Assembly (NCBI RefSeq): GCF_000687475.1
Contig: NC_057321.1
Span: forward strand, 2,728,001-2,792,000
Origin: Ustilaginoidea virens
Lineage: Eukaryota > Ascomycota > Sordariomycetes > Hypocreales > Clavicipitaceae
Direction of reading: 5' to 3'
DNA: 64,000 nt
Numbering within the stretch: the stretch's first letter is position 1; every line of letters starts with the position of its first letter. The position numbers and the translations under genes are program-made. The notes beneath the pieces were generated by a model that was not told where the DNA came from, did no database searches, and saw only the letters and a list, made by a program, of their open reading frames with translations. This document shows, piece by piece, positions 35,383-47,500 of this stretch.

Positions 35383-38300
35383 CTATAGGGATTGCAGCCC
35401 TAATAGCTGCCGAAATATAGGGAATTTCGGGCTTGGAAGTGGTTTGGTAAGTCCATCCGCAGGCATATCTATCGTGGGTAAATAAGATATTTTTACTAGG
35501 CCACCGTAGGCCTTCTTACGTATATACCGGAATTTAAGCAAGGTATGCTTAGTGCGGGCATACTAATTTAGGTCATTTGCATTAGAAATAGACCCTTGGT
35601 TATCGCAGTATAGTAGTATCGGGCGTTAAATATCGACCTGGATTTCTTTAAATAAATTAGATATCCACTCCACTTCGCGAATTGCCTTAAGCATTGCATC
35701 AGACTCGGCTTTAAGCGTTAATAAAACCACAGTCGAAGACCGTTTTGACCTCCAGCTAATAGGTCTACTATTTAAGGTAGTAAGATAACCACTAGTGGAC
35801 TTCGAAGTCAGCCGGCACCTAGTAAAGTCGCTGTCAGAAAATGCAGCTAATACTATGGTAGCTTTAGCGGCTCGGTAACGGTAATAAATGGCTGTATTTG
35901 CTGTACCAGCTAAGTAGCGAAAAGCGCCTTTAGTAGCATTAAGCTGTGTAATGGAAGCCTGTTGCATATATCGTGATAGGTATTGCGTTGGAAAGGCAAG
36001 GTTAGGTCTTGATATCATTATTAACCATATCGCTGTTCCTACTAGCTGCTGGAATAAGTGTTGATTACTAGCATCTAGCGGTATATTACCAGCCTTAGAC
36101 TTAGCAAGTATACCGGGCTGTAGTGGGATTAGATGCAGTCGTACGTCCTTAAGGTTGAATTTCTTAAGGACTTCCGCAATAAATTGCGATTAGTGTAGCC
36201 ATAATAGGCCCTTTTCTCTATCCCTAATAATCTGCACTCTAAGAAAGAAGGAGGCAGGTTTTTGGTCTTCTATAGCGTAAACCTTATGGAACTTGGTCTT
36301 AAGCTGGTTAATATAGCTAAGATCCGGACCAACAATTAAGCAGTTATCCATATAGGTCACAATAAAGGTATGCGTTCCTTTATTATAGAAGACGGCAGCA
36401 TTAGAAAATAACGGCTTAAAACCCTCTTGCATTAGAAGGTCTTTTAACCGTAACTGCTACTCGCAAGGGCCTTGTTTTAGCCTATATAAGGCTTTCTTTA
36501 ATAGTATGACCTATAATGCAGAGGGGTTATATCCAACCTTAGTAAGTAAGGCTAGAAGTCGACGACGTTGCTGGTTAGACCATAAGGCTGGGTTAGGTGA
36601 GAGTAGGCTTTCTGCAAATTCTAGAAAACCAGCTGGAATCTCTATATAAATCGTCTCTAGTAGTTTACTATTTAGAAAGGCACTAATAAAGTCGATCTGC
36701 TTTATTTCCTAATTGTTTGTAGTAGCAAGAGTAAGGATAATCCTCTATGTTGGTGGGATTGAAGTAGAGGTATAGGTCTCCGTAAAGTCTTGCCTAAATA
36801 CCTGCATAAAGCCTTTGATAACTAATCGTGCCTTATATTTAACCGGGTTATTATTCGCATCTTTCTTAACGCGAAAAACAGGCCGGTTACGTAATATTTT
36901 CCTACTAGTAGGAATATTAGTCTTAGGAATAAATTGGAAGATATTTAAATCGATTAATTGCTCGAATTCCGAAAATAAGGCTTTTACCTAGCTATCTTTA
37001 TGTGGGCTGTGTAAGACTTCCTTCTAGCTATTAGGCACACCTTCTGGGGCCCGTTTTACAGCCTTAATCTTTGCTGCATAGTAAATATCGTAAAAAGCAT
37101 AGGAAGGGGGGAAATCCTGTGTGGAAGCCTCTGGGGGGCTGCCTGGGTATCCGAAAATCTGGTCGTTTTTCGGCTGGGTGGGTGGGAACCTGAAAATGCC
37201 GTTGTTTTCCGGCTGTGTGGGTGGGAAAAAGCCCTATTGGTCCGCTTGTAGGCTAGAAAGTGACCTATAGTATCCGTAATTTAAGATACCTTGTACGTCT
37301 TGTATCTGTGGCTGTATTCTTCCTCGAATTCTACCCCTAGTAGCCCTAACCTGGTATGGCTGAATAGGCAACTTTTTTGATACTCGAAATATTTTCTCCT
37401 ATAGTCTCTTATTTAAGGCGATATCTAGACTCTCGAATTTTAGATATTCTAGTGTAGGCAGTGTTTTACTATGGCGAAATGCTGTATTTACTAGGAAGCC
37501 GGGCAAAAAGGCAGAATCTATTATGTCGGAAAGTCGCAGAAAATCAGTATGTGTGGGGCTTTGAGATTCAGACTATTGAAAATTTTCTATGTGGGGCGAG
37601 TCAGAATTTTCATATGTGCGGGGTATGCCTACTTTTGTGATGGATTTAGAAAATTTCTGTGGTTAAGATTCCTGGTGACGAGAGCTTTCTGTATTTCCTA
37701 GTATTTGTAGCCTTTTTGTATGGGAAAAAGGCGTAAATTCCTTAGCCGGTGAAAAAGGACCGTTTTGCCTAAGCTGAAAAGCTGAGTTAGACTGAAGCGA
37801 TTTAGAATCGAAAGACGGCGAATTGCTGGGAAATGTTGCAGAGTGCTATAGCGGGCTAATTGGTAGGCCTATTGGTTGTGGTGGATCCGTAGGCTGTATT
37901 GGATCCGTGGCCTATAGTAGGCCTATGCTTTCGACTAGGCCTGAAATAGGCATATTTAGGCGAGGCGACTTCCAAATAGGCTCTTCTAAGGCAATTTGGT
38001 TGTTATTTACCCCTTCTAAAATGGAAGACGGTAGGAAGTCGAATTTGCCCTCTAGGCCACTTGAAATAGGGCCTATACTTTTATTTTGGTAGGTAAAAGT
38101 AATGAAAGAGGTCTTAGTGACGACCTGGCGATATGGGATGTAGATGAGGTAGGTGCTGTTACCTAGCGTAACTAGTAACCTACCTGACTCGGTCCGGGGG
38201 GCTAGCTTATGGCTGATGACCCGTTTTTCTAAAGGGATTAGCACCTCTATAGCCGTACTAATAGCCCTAAAGCTAGTAAGGTCGGGTAGGTGGTAGTATA

Positions 38301-41042
38301 TAATTTCCGGAAAGTCCTTCTTTAATTCCTCGAAAGGTAACGAGGAACGGTTTAAGACTGCTATTAGATTTACTAAGGTAGTAATACTAAGAATTACTAT
38401 AGACTAAAGGTAAGAAGATAACCGAGACTAAAGTATAGTAGCTCTAAGTCGGTTAACGATAACCTATATAGAGCGTTCTGCTAACTCATTTTGCTTATAA
38501 ATGTAAAGGGAAGAGGTTAAAAAATCTATGCCCTTAAGAGCTAGCCAGGCTATGATGACGTTGTTGATTTCCTTACCACTATTATAGTAGAATTTAATAG
38601 CTGATTTGCCGTAGTGATTCCTAAGACCTTAGAAGAACCCCTGTAATATTGGGAATACTGTGGGTCCCTCTTTATTAGGTAGTAAATGTACCTAATGGAA
38701 GCGTGATTTCCGGTTAACTAAAATAAGGCAAATAGGGCGTTTATTATATAGAAGAGGATTAATTTGGAAAATATCACCCTCTATAATATCCAAATAATGC
38801 ATAGGGTCTGGTATAGCCCCTAATGTAAAATGCCGAACTGACTTTGCCCTTTTATAGGCGATGCAGTTAAAGTCAGAATCCTTTACCTTACTGAAATCAG
38901 GTAACCTTGTGGTTGATGTATAGGTTTTCATTAAAAGTTGGATTCCGATATGCCTAAGCCGGATATGCCAAAGTCCGGCTAATAATAGCAGCTTTTGATA
39001 TTCTGTATTAGCAGCTGGTATTATAACTGGGGCTGGGTTGAGGGCGACTGGGGCCCTCTATGGTGGTTGGGCTGTATTGGGAATAGCAGCCTCTATTAGT
39101 ACTACCGAAAAACTAGGACTAACTGGTGGGTTAGCTAGTAGGATTTCTTGCGAATTAGCTGGTGGAAGTGGAAGGTCCGAGTTAGCTGGTGGGGTAGGTA
39201 AATCCTTTGGTAGGGGATATTCCTTATATTCTTCTAGGTTGGCTAGGGCAGGTAATTCGACCGAGATATTATGCGAAGCTAAGTGATTTTGGCTATTATA
39301 GTGTAAAAACGGCGAATCTACCCCTTTTTGTTATAAAAAGAAGCCGTACTTCTTAAAATTAAGAAGCCTAATGCACTTGTTATTGCTGTTAACTAGGCTT
39401 TGGCCCTGAATACTGCCACGATTTAGATAGTATTTAATGCTGCTAAAGATGTTAATATCAAAAGCTGGTATGAAGAGGGCGTTGGTTAGCTCTAAGGTGC
39501 CCCACTGAGGTGGGTTGGTGCCCTGTAGTATGGTAAAACGCGCTGTGCCCCACCTATTAGGCTTGATTGGGCTACTACCTATGCTGATGACTGGTCTATT
39601 TCCGGTATAGTGTTGGAAGTAGGTAAAGTGCTTTTTATCATTAATGATATACACTATAGAACTAGTATCGTAAAGCAAAGAATCTATTGGCGTTTTCCTA
39701 CCGGATTATGCACTATAGCTGGTAGCTAGAAATTGTATATATTTGCGGTCCTAGAAGGAAGAATAGGCTGTCTGACTGGGTATAAGACTTAGAGTGTTAT
39801 AATTCCTTAATATAAAGGAATTAATAGTCTTTTCGTCGGTCTTTTGTGGGGTATCTATTTTATTAGCTGAATCTTTTTTTTTTTATTCTTCTTCTTATTT
39901 TCTGGCTTGCCTTATGTGGCTGAAGAAGACCCTTATTGTTGGGTAGAAGAAGACCCCTGTTTCTTTTTGTTAGCGTTAGTGGTAGTGTTTTTACCACCCT
40001 TGCTAGTATTGTTACTAGCTGGCTTGCTACTATTGTTAGTAGCGGCACCTTTGACCTTTACGAGGTGGGTGGTAGCCCTTGCTACTGATGACCCTTTAAT
40101 GCGTTGTTTTTCTAGTAAATCAACCATATAAAATTGCAGGTTAATATTTGATGTATTTCCCTGAGTATAGGCGATTCTTATTATTATGCGGTGCCGTTCT
40201 GCCCACTGAAAAAAGACCCCTTCTATAGTATGTAAATACTGGCTAATTTGGTCGAAAGGTTGTATGTGGGAGCCTAAAATTTGCAGCCTGGATAGGTAGC
40301 TATTAAAGGAGGCGTTGAAAGATTCTAAGGTACCCTTGTAGCCTGTAAAATTTAGTTGATGGAAGGCAGGGTATAGGTGGGTCTGCTGTACGTCTGATGA
40401 GTGAGAATACTATTTAGTGAGTAATATAAAGGCTGACTCTAGGTCAGTGCACCAGTTGATAGCGGCAGTTGGTCCTTTTATGCAACTATTCTTGATAAGT
40501 AATAGTAAAAGTGCTTACTCTAAATCGTTGAATTTGCTAGTAATAGAAGGTTCTTCGATAAATTTGGCGATATTAAGTGCCCTAAGTTGAATTATAAGGG
40601 CCTGTTTCCATTGGTCGAAGTTAGATGCCCCCCTTAGCTTTTGGGATTCTTGGAATCCGTTGGCTGTTTTGGCTAGTTCCTTAATAGCTATAGCGCTAAC
40701 TTGGCTGCTAATGCTAGATGGAACCGGCAGGGGTTGCTGCTAGGCTTTGGGTAGTGATGGTAGGTTATTTCTTTTACCCACAGGGGTTTGGAAGGTATCT
40801 ATATCCATTATATCCTGGGATGGTGGGCTAGTAGCAGGCTTGATTAGTCTATCTACTAAGGTGCCCACCTTATCAGCCAAAAAATCGATTTTAGAATTAA
40901 TTCGATTAAATTTATAGTTGAATTCTTTTTTTATTTCCTATTAGTCTTCCCTGAGCTGGGCAATTTCCTGGTTATTATTAGATTCTTCTACCTCTGCTAT
41001 ATAGCTTAGGTTATCGGCGGTAGGAACGTTCTGACTGGCTAT
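35383..41042 (-). pseudogene. Copia-D gag-pol relic
   Basis: By alignment with Copia-E (MASQNVP at 55069) the start codon is at 41040-41042 and has become ATA. Gag runs to about 39900. A frame change falls in the Lys-rich end of gag at an 11-T run (39874-39884). Protease-like LLYDTSSIVYIIND (DTG changed to DTS) is near 39670. Integrase shows HIRLRHIG, CIAYKRAK (second Cys lost) and DIIEGDIF. The linker runs about 38000-37100. RT shows KARLVIKGFMQ, and the catalytic motif is YMDN at 36343-36354. RNase H shows SDSDFTRCRLTSKSTSG, CDNQGSI and MPADGLTKPLP, with stop TAG at 35383-35385. Closely parallels Copia-C in order, but is a different family with different LTR, gag and linker. Confidence 0.9.
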
Positions 41043-41312
41043 TATAGGAAGAGAAAAGGTGCCGGAATGTCTTAAAAATGCGAAGAAAATTAAGACTGAA
41101 AATCTAGATAAAAAAAATCTAGAAGAAAGCTGCATTAAGGAATAACCTTAGTAAATCCTATTGCAAGGATATGTTGCAGCTTAGTGTGGTAGTTAGGTTC
41201 CTAAATCTAGGATGATCAGTCCTTTATTAGTAGATTTCTGGAAGGTTAGCTGCCAAATGCGTTAAAATCCTAAGTTAGCGTAAAAAAGTCTTAAGCTGGA
41301 AGCCTTAAGACT

Positions 41313-41326
41313 CCGGGCTCATAACC
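41313..41326 (-). promoter_or_regulatory. Copia-D primer-binding site
   Basis: CCGGGCTCATAACC, the same initiator tRNA-Met anticodon-arm match as Copia-C, directly abutting the 5' LTR. Confidence 0.85.
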
Positions 41327-42030
41327 TGTTGCAAAATGGTGATTCAGAACACTGTTGGAAATGTACTGGATACCGATAGTGGCGTATAAGGCGTTGCAGA
41401 ATAAAACAAAGAGCTGGTTAAAGATTTAAAGCGCACAAAAGGTTGACCAGAGTAAAGATATTAGGGAAATCTGATTCTAATTATTGGTGACTATTCTAGC
41501 TAGAAAGAGGGAATTTTGGGCATATTTCTACCATCTTGAAAAAGTGGTTGAAAATAATGAAAAACCGCAAAAATAGCGAAAAACCCGACGAAAAGTCGGT
41601 CTGCCCAACCGTGCCCAATATCCTACCCAATGCCTACCCAACCAAGCCCAGTGGCTTATAGCGGTGTGCCGGATGCCCTATAACAGCCTGCCGTACGGGC
41701 CGGAAGCCCTATATCGGTCTGCCGTAAATGACCGGTGTAGCGGGTGACTGTATGTAGAAGGCCGAAAGTGCTGGTTTGCCCATTTGGTAATCCCGTAGAA
41801 ATGCGCCGCCTGTTGTGGGCCCTGTGGCCCGCTGTGACCGGCCGCTGTGGCCGGCTGTGGGGCGCTGTGCCGGTGCCGTGACCGGCGCTGTGGCCCACTG
41901 TAATCGGCGTTGTGGGGCGCTGTGCCCCACTATAGCGCCTGGTATAGCCACCGCGATATCTCAACGTAGAGACATCGTACGGTAGCAAGACCAGTACCAA
42001 AATACAGCTAAAAAGGCGCTGATTTCAACA
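41327..42030 (-). repeat. Copia-D 5' LTR
   Basis: 704 bp, same ends as the 3' LTR. Differences between the two copies are few and mostly transitions (for example CAGTGGCGTACAAGG versus TAGTGGCGTATAAGG). The leader to the gag start is only about 280 bp. Confidence 0.93.
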
Positions 42031-43226
42031 AAAGGCATTAAGCTCTAACTTAATACTGCTCTATTTTAGTATAATATTCCTAGGCTTCTATTTATATTTC
42101 TCTTATAATATTCAGTATAGGGGCGAGATCTATAATAGATCTAGCCTAGCATCGGGAGAGCATTAATACCACAAATATAGTAGAAACTATACCGGAGGTA
42201 TCTTTTAGCCCAAATGCTAAATATAAGGCGCGGGGGGCTAACTACTCAATAGCGAAAGCATAATACTATTAATTATTTAAAGCCCGAAACTTAGGGGTTA
42301 GGATAGTAATATACGCTTTCTACGTGTCTATTTTAGCATAAGTAGGCTTTACAATAGCCTTACCCTCCTTTACTACTTTAATCTAATTGCGTAAAATGCA
42401 TTATAGCATAAGGTTTCCCGCGAGATACTAATTAAGCTATACGTAAGATATATAAAAATCGGCGCAGCTTTTATACCCCTTAGCTTTCTTATAATACTTA
42501 TATATAGGCAGCTCTCCGGTCGACTATATATGCTTAATATATTTATCGTATAGAAACTCTTTATTTTTTATATACTAATATTCTTTATCTAAGGAGTCCC
42601 CCTCTAAAAGATAATCGTTAGTAGTATAGTATAGCTTCTAGGGATAAGTAGGACTTAATCCCCCCCTAGTAGGGGCACTTCTAGCGGTAGATAAAGATAT
42701 ATTCGGGTTCTAAATAGGGTTAATATAAGATGCTTATAATATAGGTAAGGACTTAAGATTTACCAATAGGCTTTATAATAGACTAGACTAGGTCTTACTA
42801 CAAAAGGAGTTAATAGCTAATTATAATAAAGATAGAATTCGGTAAGGAATACTAATGCAATTAGGGCAGAAATAATACTTCAACCGATTAGTATATGATA
42901 TAGGCTTAATATAAGATAAAACTTACGACGATAGGGACCTTTAATGCTTATTAATAGCCTTAATAGAAAGAAGGGAAAAAGGAAAAGAGCCCCTAACGAG
43001 AAATAATAAAAACTATAAGGAGATTTTTAACCGGCAGCTAGCGAAAAATTTTTTATAATATTCCTAGCTATATCGGTTAACCTTTAGCTAGTAATGCGAT
43101 AACAAACTTCTATACGCTTCTACTATACTATTCCTAATTAGCGACTATACGATTCCTACTAATTGTATAACTATATCCGCTATACTTCCAGACGAATCCT
43201 TTTTATACCCGGCAATTAGCCTATAT

Positions 43227-43470
43227 TGTGAAGGACTGGCCCTAGGGCGACTGCGAATAGGCGTCAATGATATGTATTAAATAGACTAAAGAGGAAGGAA
43301 AAGGATCCAAGTAGGAACCTTCTATCTAGTCTATTTATATCCCGATTATGACACGTATCGGAGTCCTAGTATAGTCCCGTAACTCCGTCTGTTGCCCTTC
43401 TTAGGCTAGACGCGGGCGCAGCCCGTGTCCTAGCCACATTGTGGCGCGGGCGTAGCCCGAGCCCGTGACA
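43227..43470 (-). repeat. Solo LTR of a third gypsy family (Gypsy-C)
   Basis: 244 bp, TGTGAAGGACTGGCCC to CGAGCCCGTGACA, flanked by TATAT on both sides (43222-43226, 43471-43475). It shares the terminal ~40 bp with Gypsy-A and the AGTCTATTTAA self-primer segment with Gypsy-B, but the middle is its own. Low RIP damage. Confidence 0.88.
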
Positions 43471-43585
43471 TATATATGGATTTAAGGATATCGTAATATA
43501 GTAATCGGCGATATAATTGGTCTTAGCGGAGGACTAATTAATAATAGAGGGCGATTTTCCGACTCTGAGGCGGAGGAGGGGGGTA

Positions 43586-43827
43586 TATTACGGGCTTAGG
43601 CTATGCCTACGCTATAATATGGCTAGGACTCGGGCTGCGCCTGCAATTAGCCTAGGGAGTATTGGCATAGGGTTATAAGGCCTCGCTAAGGACTCGGCCC
43701 GTGCTATATATGAGTATAAATAGACTACTCAGAGGCCTTTATGTGGGTCCTCTCTCTTCCCTCCTTAGTCTATTTAATATATTTATTCGACGCTTATTCA
43801 TAGTAGCCCTAGGGCCAGTCCTTTACA
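43586..43827 (+). repeat. Gypsy-B 3' LTR
   Basis: 242 bp, TATTACGGGC to CAGTCCTTTACA. Directly preceded by the purine tract GGCGGAGGAGGGGGGTA (43569-43585), which fixes Gypsy-B's sense direction as plus and so makes the long frame at 34109-42907 antisense. Confidence 0.92.
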
Positions 43828-43968
43828 ATAATCCTAGTTATTGAGCTGCTATTAAAGGCATTTATTTAATCTCGCGATATTATTAGGGTTAGGTTGCTAG
43901 CGTTATACTGCAATAGATAGGTTAAAAGATGCCTCGGGCTGGCAGACCGTAGTAATATAAGCGCTACG
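43828..43968 (-). pseudogene. Copia-G slice 3 (RT-RNase H junction)
   Basis: Matches Copia-B 45184-45320 (CGCGATATxxTTAGGGTxAGG and GCCTCGGGCT landmarks). Bounded by ATAAT (Gypsy-B) and CTACG at 43964-43968 (Copia-B). Confidence 0.85.
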
Positions 43969-44306
43969 TGTTGATATAAACTCGGGGTACCCAGTTGTAC
44001 GTAGGGTCGCGCGTGTGGTATTATGTACCGTGAGGTTACTAAGTAAAGGATTTATTGACTTTACTAATGACTATCTAAGAAAGGGGAAAAGAAGCAAAAG
44101 AGGGTAATTACACGATGTGGCCTTTTTGTGCGTGTGCCGCTGTCACGTGCATCGGCGCGGTCGGGCCGGACTGCCCGCGTGCCCTACCGGGCTCAGGGGC
44201 ACAGGGGCAAAAGTGGCCATATTGTGCGCAACGGGTGTGCGCGGCACATCCGTCGCAATGTGCCTAATTGTGCCCAATTGGGCACCTTGCGATAGCGATT
44301 CCGACA
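43969..44306 (-). repeat. Copia-B 3' LTR
   Basis: 338 bp, TGTTGATATAAACTCGG to GCGATTCCGACA in plus view; has the GGTACCC/GTGAGGT subfamily markers shared with Copia-A. Confidence 0.9.
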
Positions 44307-44594
44307 CTAGCAGCTTCTCTTTTTATAGAAGCAAACATTGGAATCGCTAGGATGTAAGGCGCACATATAGAAAAGAAAGTGCGGCGCGGTCTCGGCAGGT
44401 TATGCCGCCGATAATGTTGTCGCGCCGCGCGTCAGCATTATACCGTACAGCCGGTATGCTGAATATCGTAGCCAAAACAAAGGGGCAAAACAAGGGGCAG
44501 TAGTAAACGCAATAAAAGCATTAAATGCAGTATTGAACACAAGGAAATCCACACACTTGCCACCTATGATATCACTAATATCTCCCAAACGCAG

Positions 44595-47500
44595 TCAGAT
44601 ATTGACCGGCCTCTTTACCCACCCTTCCATATGTATAACAGCCCTATTTTAGTCGACGAAGGTCTTAAGGGCTTTATTTGCTATTCCCTTAGTTATTGCA
44701 TCGGCGAGGTTATTATTCCCGTTAATCTAGTAAATCTTATAGATTTCCTGGCGCTCGTATGACTATCGCAAGGCTATAATATCTATTATAAGCCTCTTCT
44801 CTTTCGTAGTGCCTAGCTTAATAAGGCATTCGTATAACGAAAAAGAATCTATGTATACTACTGTGGGAATCTTTGGTAGTCCCAACCTGCTGGTAATTAT
44901 ATTCAGGGTCGTGCCTATCGCATATGCGATATTGACCCCTTGCACTATACTATACAGCTCCGAAGCGAGTGCGCTGTGTGTTACACGCTTACTCTTTGTA
45001 GAGCTATAAGTAATGATATTACCTATTAGGTTGAAGGCGTTATCCGCAGTATCTTCCTCGTTGCTTAGCATAATTACGTAACCAATCTAGGAGTTTAAAT
45101 CTTTATTGTTGGCAAAGGATCCGTCAATAAATATAAAGATCTTAGCTATATTAAGGGCCAAATTGATATACCGTAGGCTACGACCCTGGTTATCGAGCTG
45201 CTATTGAAGGCGCTTGTTCAACCTCGCGATATCGTTAGGGTCAGGTTGCTAGTATTATACCGCGATAGACAGGTCAAAAGACGCCTCGGGCTAGCAGACT
45301 GTAGCTATATAAGCATCGCGAGCATATTGCTCGATATAGTTATGCTGGGCCGTAGGCGTATTCTTATCGATGGTTATAATCTTTTTGCTTTGACTTTTCT
45401 AGTATAAGGTCAACGTGCTATCAGTAGTAGCCGTCAGTATGCATCTGTTGAATATTAAGGGCATAATTAGTGATAGCCTGGTCTTAGGCTTAGCATTGAA
45501 GCCTGCCTTAGTGAGCTCCAATTCTTCCTATTGGAAGAAGGTATCGTCACTTAGGCCTAGGGTATCGTCAGTCTGCATACCTATAATACCGAAGCATGTG
45601 CTAGTATCGTTAGTATCGCTAGTGCGGTCAGGAACGTTAGTATAGTCAGTATCGTCAATAGCGGCGGATATTAGCAAACAGGGGTCATAAGTTGAAGTAG
45701 TCATGCCTAACTTCTCACGATAGTGCCGGAAGTACGTCGCCCACTAGTGGGTGCCGGCCTTAGCTATTCCATACAGCGGCTTAACCACCTCTATGATAGT
45801 ATTATCAGGGTATTAGTGCGCTATCTGCTTAGGTAGCTTAGCGATAATCGACCGATTGAGGGTAGTAGATAACTGCATATAGGCCTGTGTGATATCACAT
45901 ATCTAGAGGAATAAGCCGTGAGAGCGTTATAAGTGATAGAGCTATTAATATTAGTAGCCGTTGACTCGCCTATTGAATTATAGGGGATTAAGTTAATATT
46001 AATCGCTTCTCGTTATCACTATGACCTTATATCATAAGCCTAGACTTCTTGTACGGTGTATTTATACCTTTGCCTTTGATTTCCCGTACTATATGTAAGT
46101 TAAATAGGCGTTGGGCTTTATATTGACTGATATTAAAGGTGATAAATCGGAATATATCGCGGGCCTATAATACTTCTATCTCTATATAGTCAGACTGTTC
46201 GAAATGGGCTCTAGGGGTTATGATCTTCCCTTTTTAGCGTAATTAGCTAGTAAGCTATAGGTCGGCTTACTCTTTAGCGGTTAGAAAAAAGATATCAATA
46301 ACGGCATTAGAAGCTATAGTATTAACGAGAGCTTCTTCTTAGTCCTTATTGATTATGACATCGGATACCACCCTTGCTGGTGATAGTGATAGTGGCCTGG
46401 CTTAATCAGACCTAGTAGCTGGCGATGGATATATCGCGGCTGCAGGTGTCGATAATGTCTCGGCTGCAGGTATTATTGCGGCTGGAGGTATAGCTGCAGC
46501 TGGTATCCTGACTTCTATCCGGCCGGGGCGGGTCGGGCCTTTAGTATAGATAATATCATTAGCATCGTTAGGATCGTAGTTATATAGCTTGACGACCATT
46601 AACCGGAACTTGACCGGGCCATATAGCATCTATACGATGCAGGTCTTACCGTTAAGGCTGACTAGCCGGTACGGCTCGTGCCAGCCACCTTTCTCTCGCT
46701 ATACCTATACATCGGACTATAGGGGTAGTCGGTGGGTAGGCTATATATTAGGGCCGTTTTATTAGTTGAGGGCATTGCAGACCTAACGCCTTACGAGACA
46801 TTTCCTAGCTTCGTCAGTAGCCTTTCGTAACGTTAAGGCGCGTTATAATACTAATAAACTAGGGGGTAAATCATCCGTAAGTCGAGGATATACTCTAAAG
46901 ACCAATAATATAGGCATTGGACTATTAGGTCTAGCGGAATCGTTGACAGCTTTTACAGCAAGCTGTAATTTCTGTTCCTTTGTTATTAGGTCGCCTACTT
47001 TGTTATCAATAATGGTATAGGCTCGGCGTAATAAGGCGTGATATCTTTCGACTTTACTAATGCTATTATGGGCTTCTATAGGAATTTCATCTATATTGAT
47101 AGATAGAAGCCAGGCATTATAATGGAATTCAGCAGAGGCGAAGTTTAGACTGGCATTATGGACTATCTAATCCGGCGGGCCAAGGTATGTATCGATCTAG
47201 CATTCCTTGAGGGCATTCTAAATATCTCAGGCCTTCTGTCTTTATGGATTAAGGAACCTAGCTGCCTAGAAGCTTATCGCGGCATCTATAATATATAATA
47301 CCGGCCGATTATTAATATAAAAGATATCGACGATAATTTCGTAGTTGAATTAGCTGGTATCGTCATCCTTAAGTGTGAATTTGAATCGGCTAGGTGCCTT
47401 TACGTTCATTTGGCATTAATAGCATATATAGGTGATCCTTTCGATGATATTGCAGTCAATATTATTATTATATCTGGCGCATTAAAGCAATTTAGTAAGC

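Larger units (their letters stand above)
34592..42030 (-). mobile_element. Copia-D, complete copia element
   Basis: 7439 bp, two LTRs of 704 bp each that look nearly identical, duplication AAAGG at 34587-34591 and 42031-42035. Minus orientation within Gypsy-B's antisense frame. The high LTR identity implies late insertion. Confidence 0.95.
34109..42907 (-). pseudogene. Antisense reading frame in Gypsy-B 3' region (split by Copia-D)
   Basis: Unrecognised. Minus-strand frame, opposite to the Gypsy-B genes, covering 42907-42036 and, after removal of Copia-D and one copy of AAAGG, continuing in frame across 34591-34109. About 450 codons in total, with stops mainly TAG/TAA. N-terminal part: NRLKYYFCPNCIS (a C-x2-C pair), then a strongly hydrophilic part (DKEFLYDKY, STGELPIYKYYKKAKGYKSC), then a more hydrophobic part (DTSGIVSTIFVVLMLSRC) and a Pro/Gln/Leu-rich C-terminus. 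A second copy lies at about 53440-54034. Stops are denser toward the C-terminal end and a weaker sense frame also exists there, so that end is doubtful. It could be an extra retrotransposon gene or a captured gene fragment. Confidence 0.5.
16402..43827 (+). mobile_element. Gypsy-B, chromovirus carrying four nested insertions
   Basis: Two 242-bp LTRs (16402-16643, 43586-43827) and duplication ATAAT (16397-16401, 43828-43832). Its own pieces are 16402-20116, 26819-28269, 33981-34591, 42036-43226 and 43476-43827, about 7.4 kb in total. That is longer than Gypsy-A because roughly 1.9 kb of extra sequence lies between the chromodomain and the 3' LTR. Insertions: Copia-C (GTATA), Gypsy-A2 (ATTAG), Copia-D (AAAGG), solo Gypsy-C LTR (TATAT). 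It is the most decayed large element here. Confidence 0.92.
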
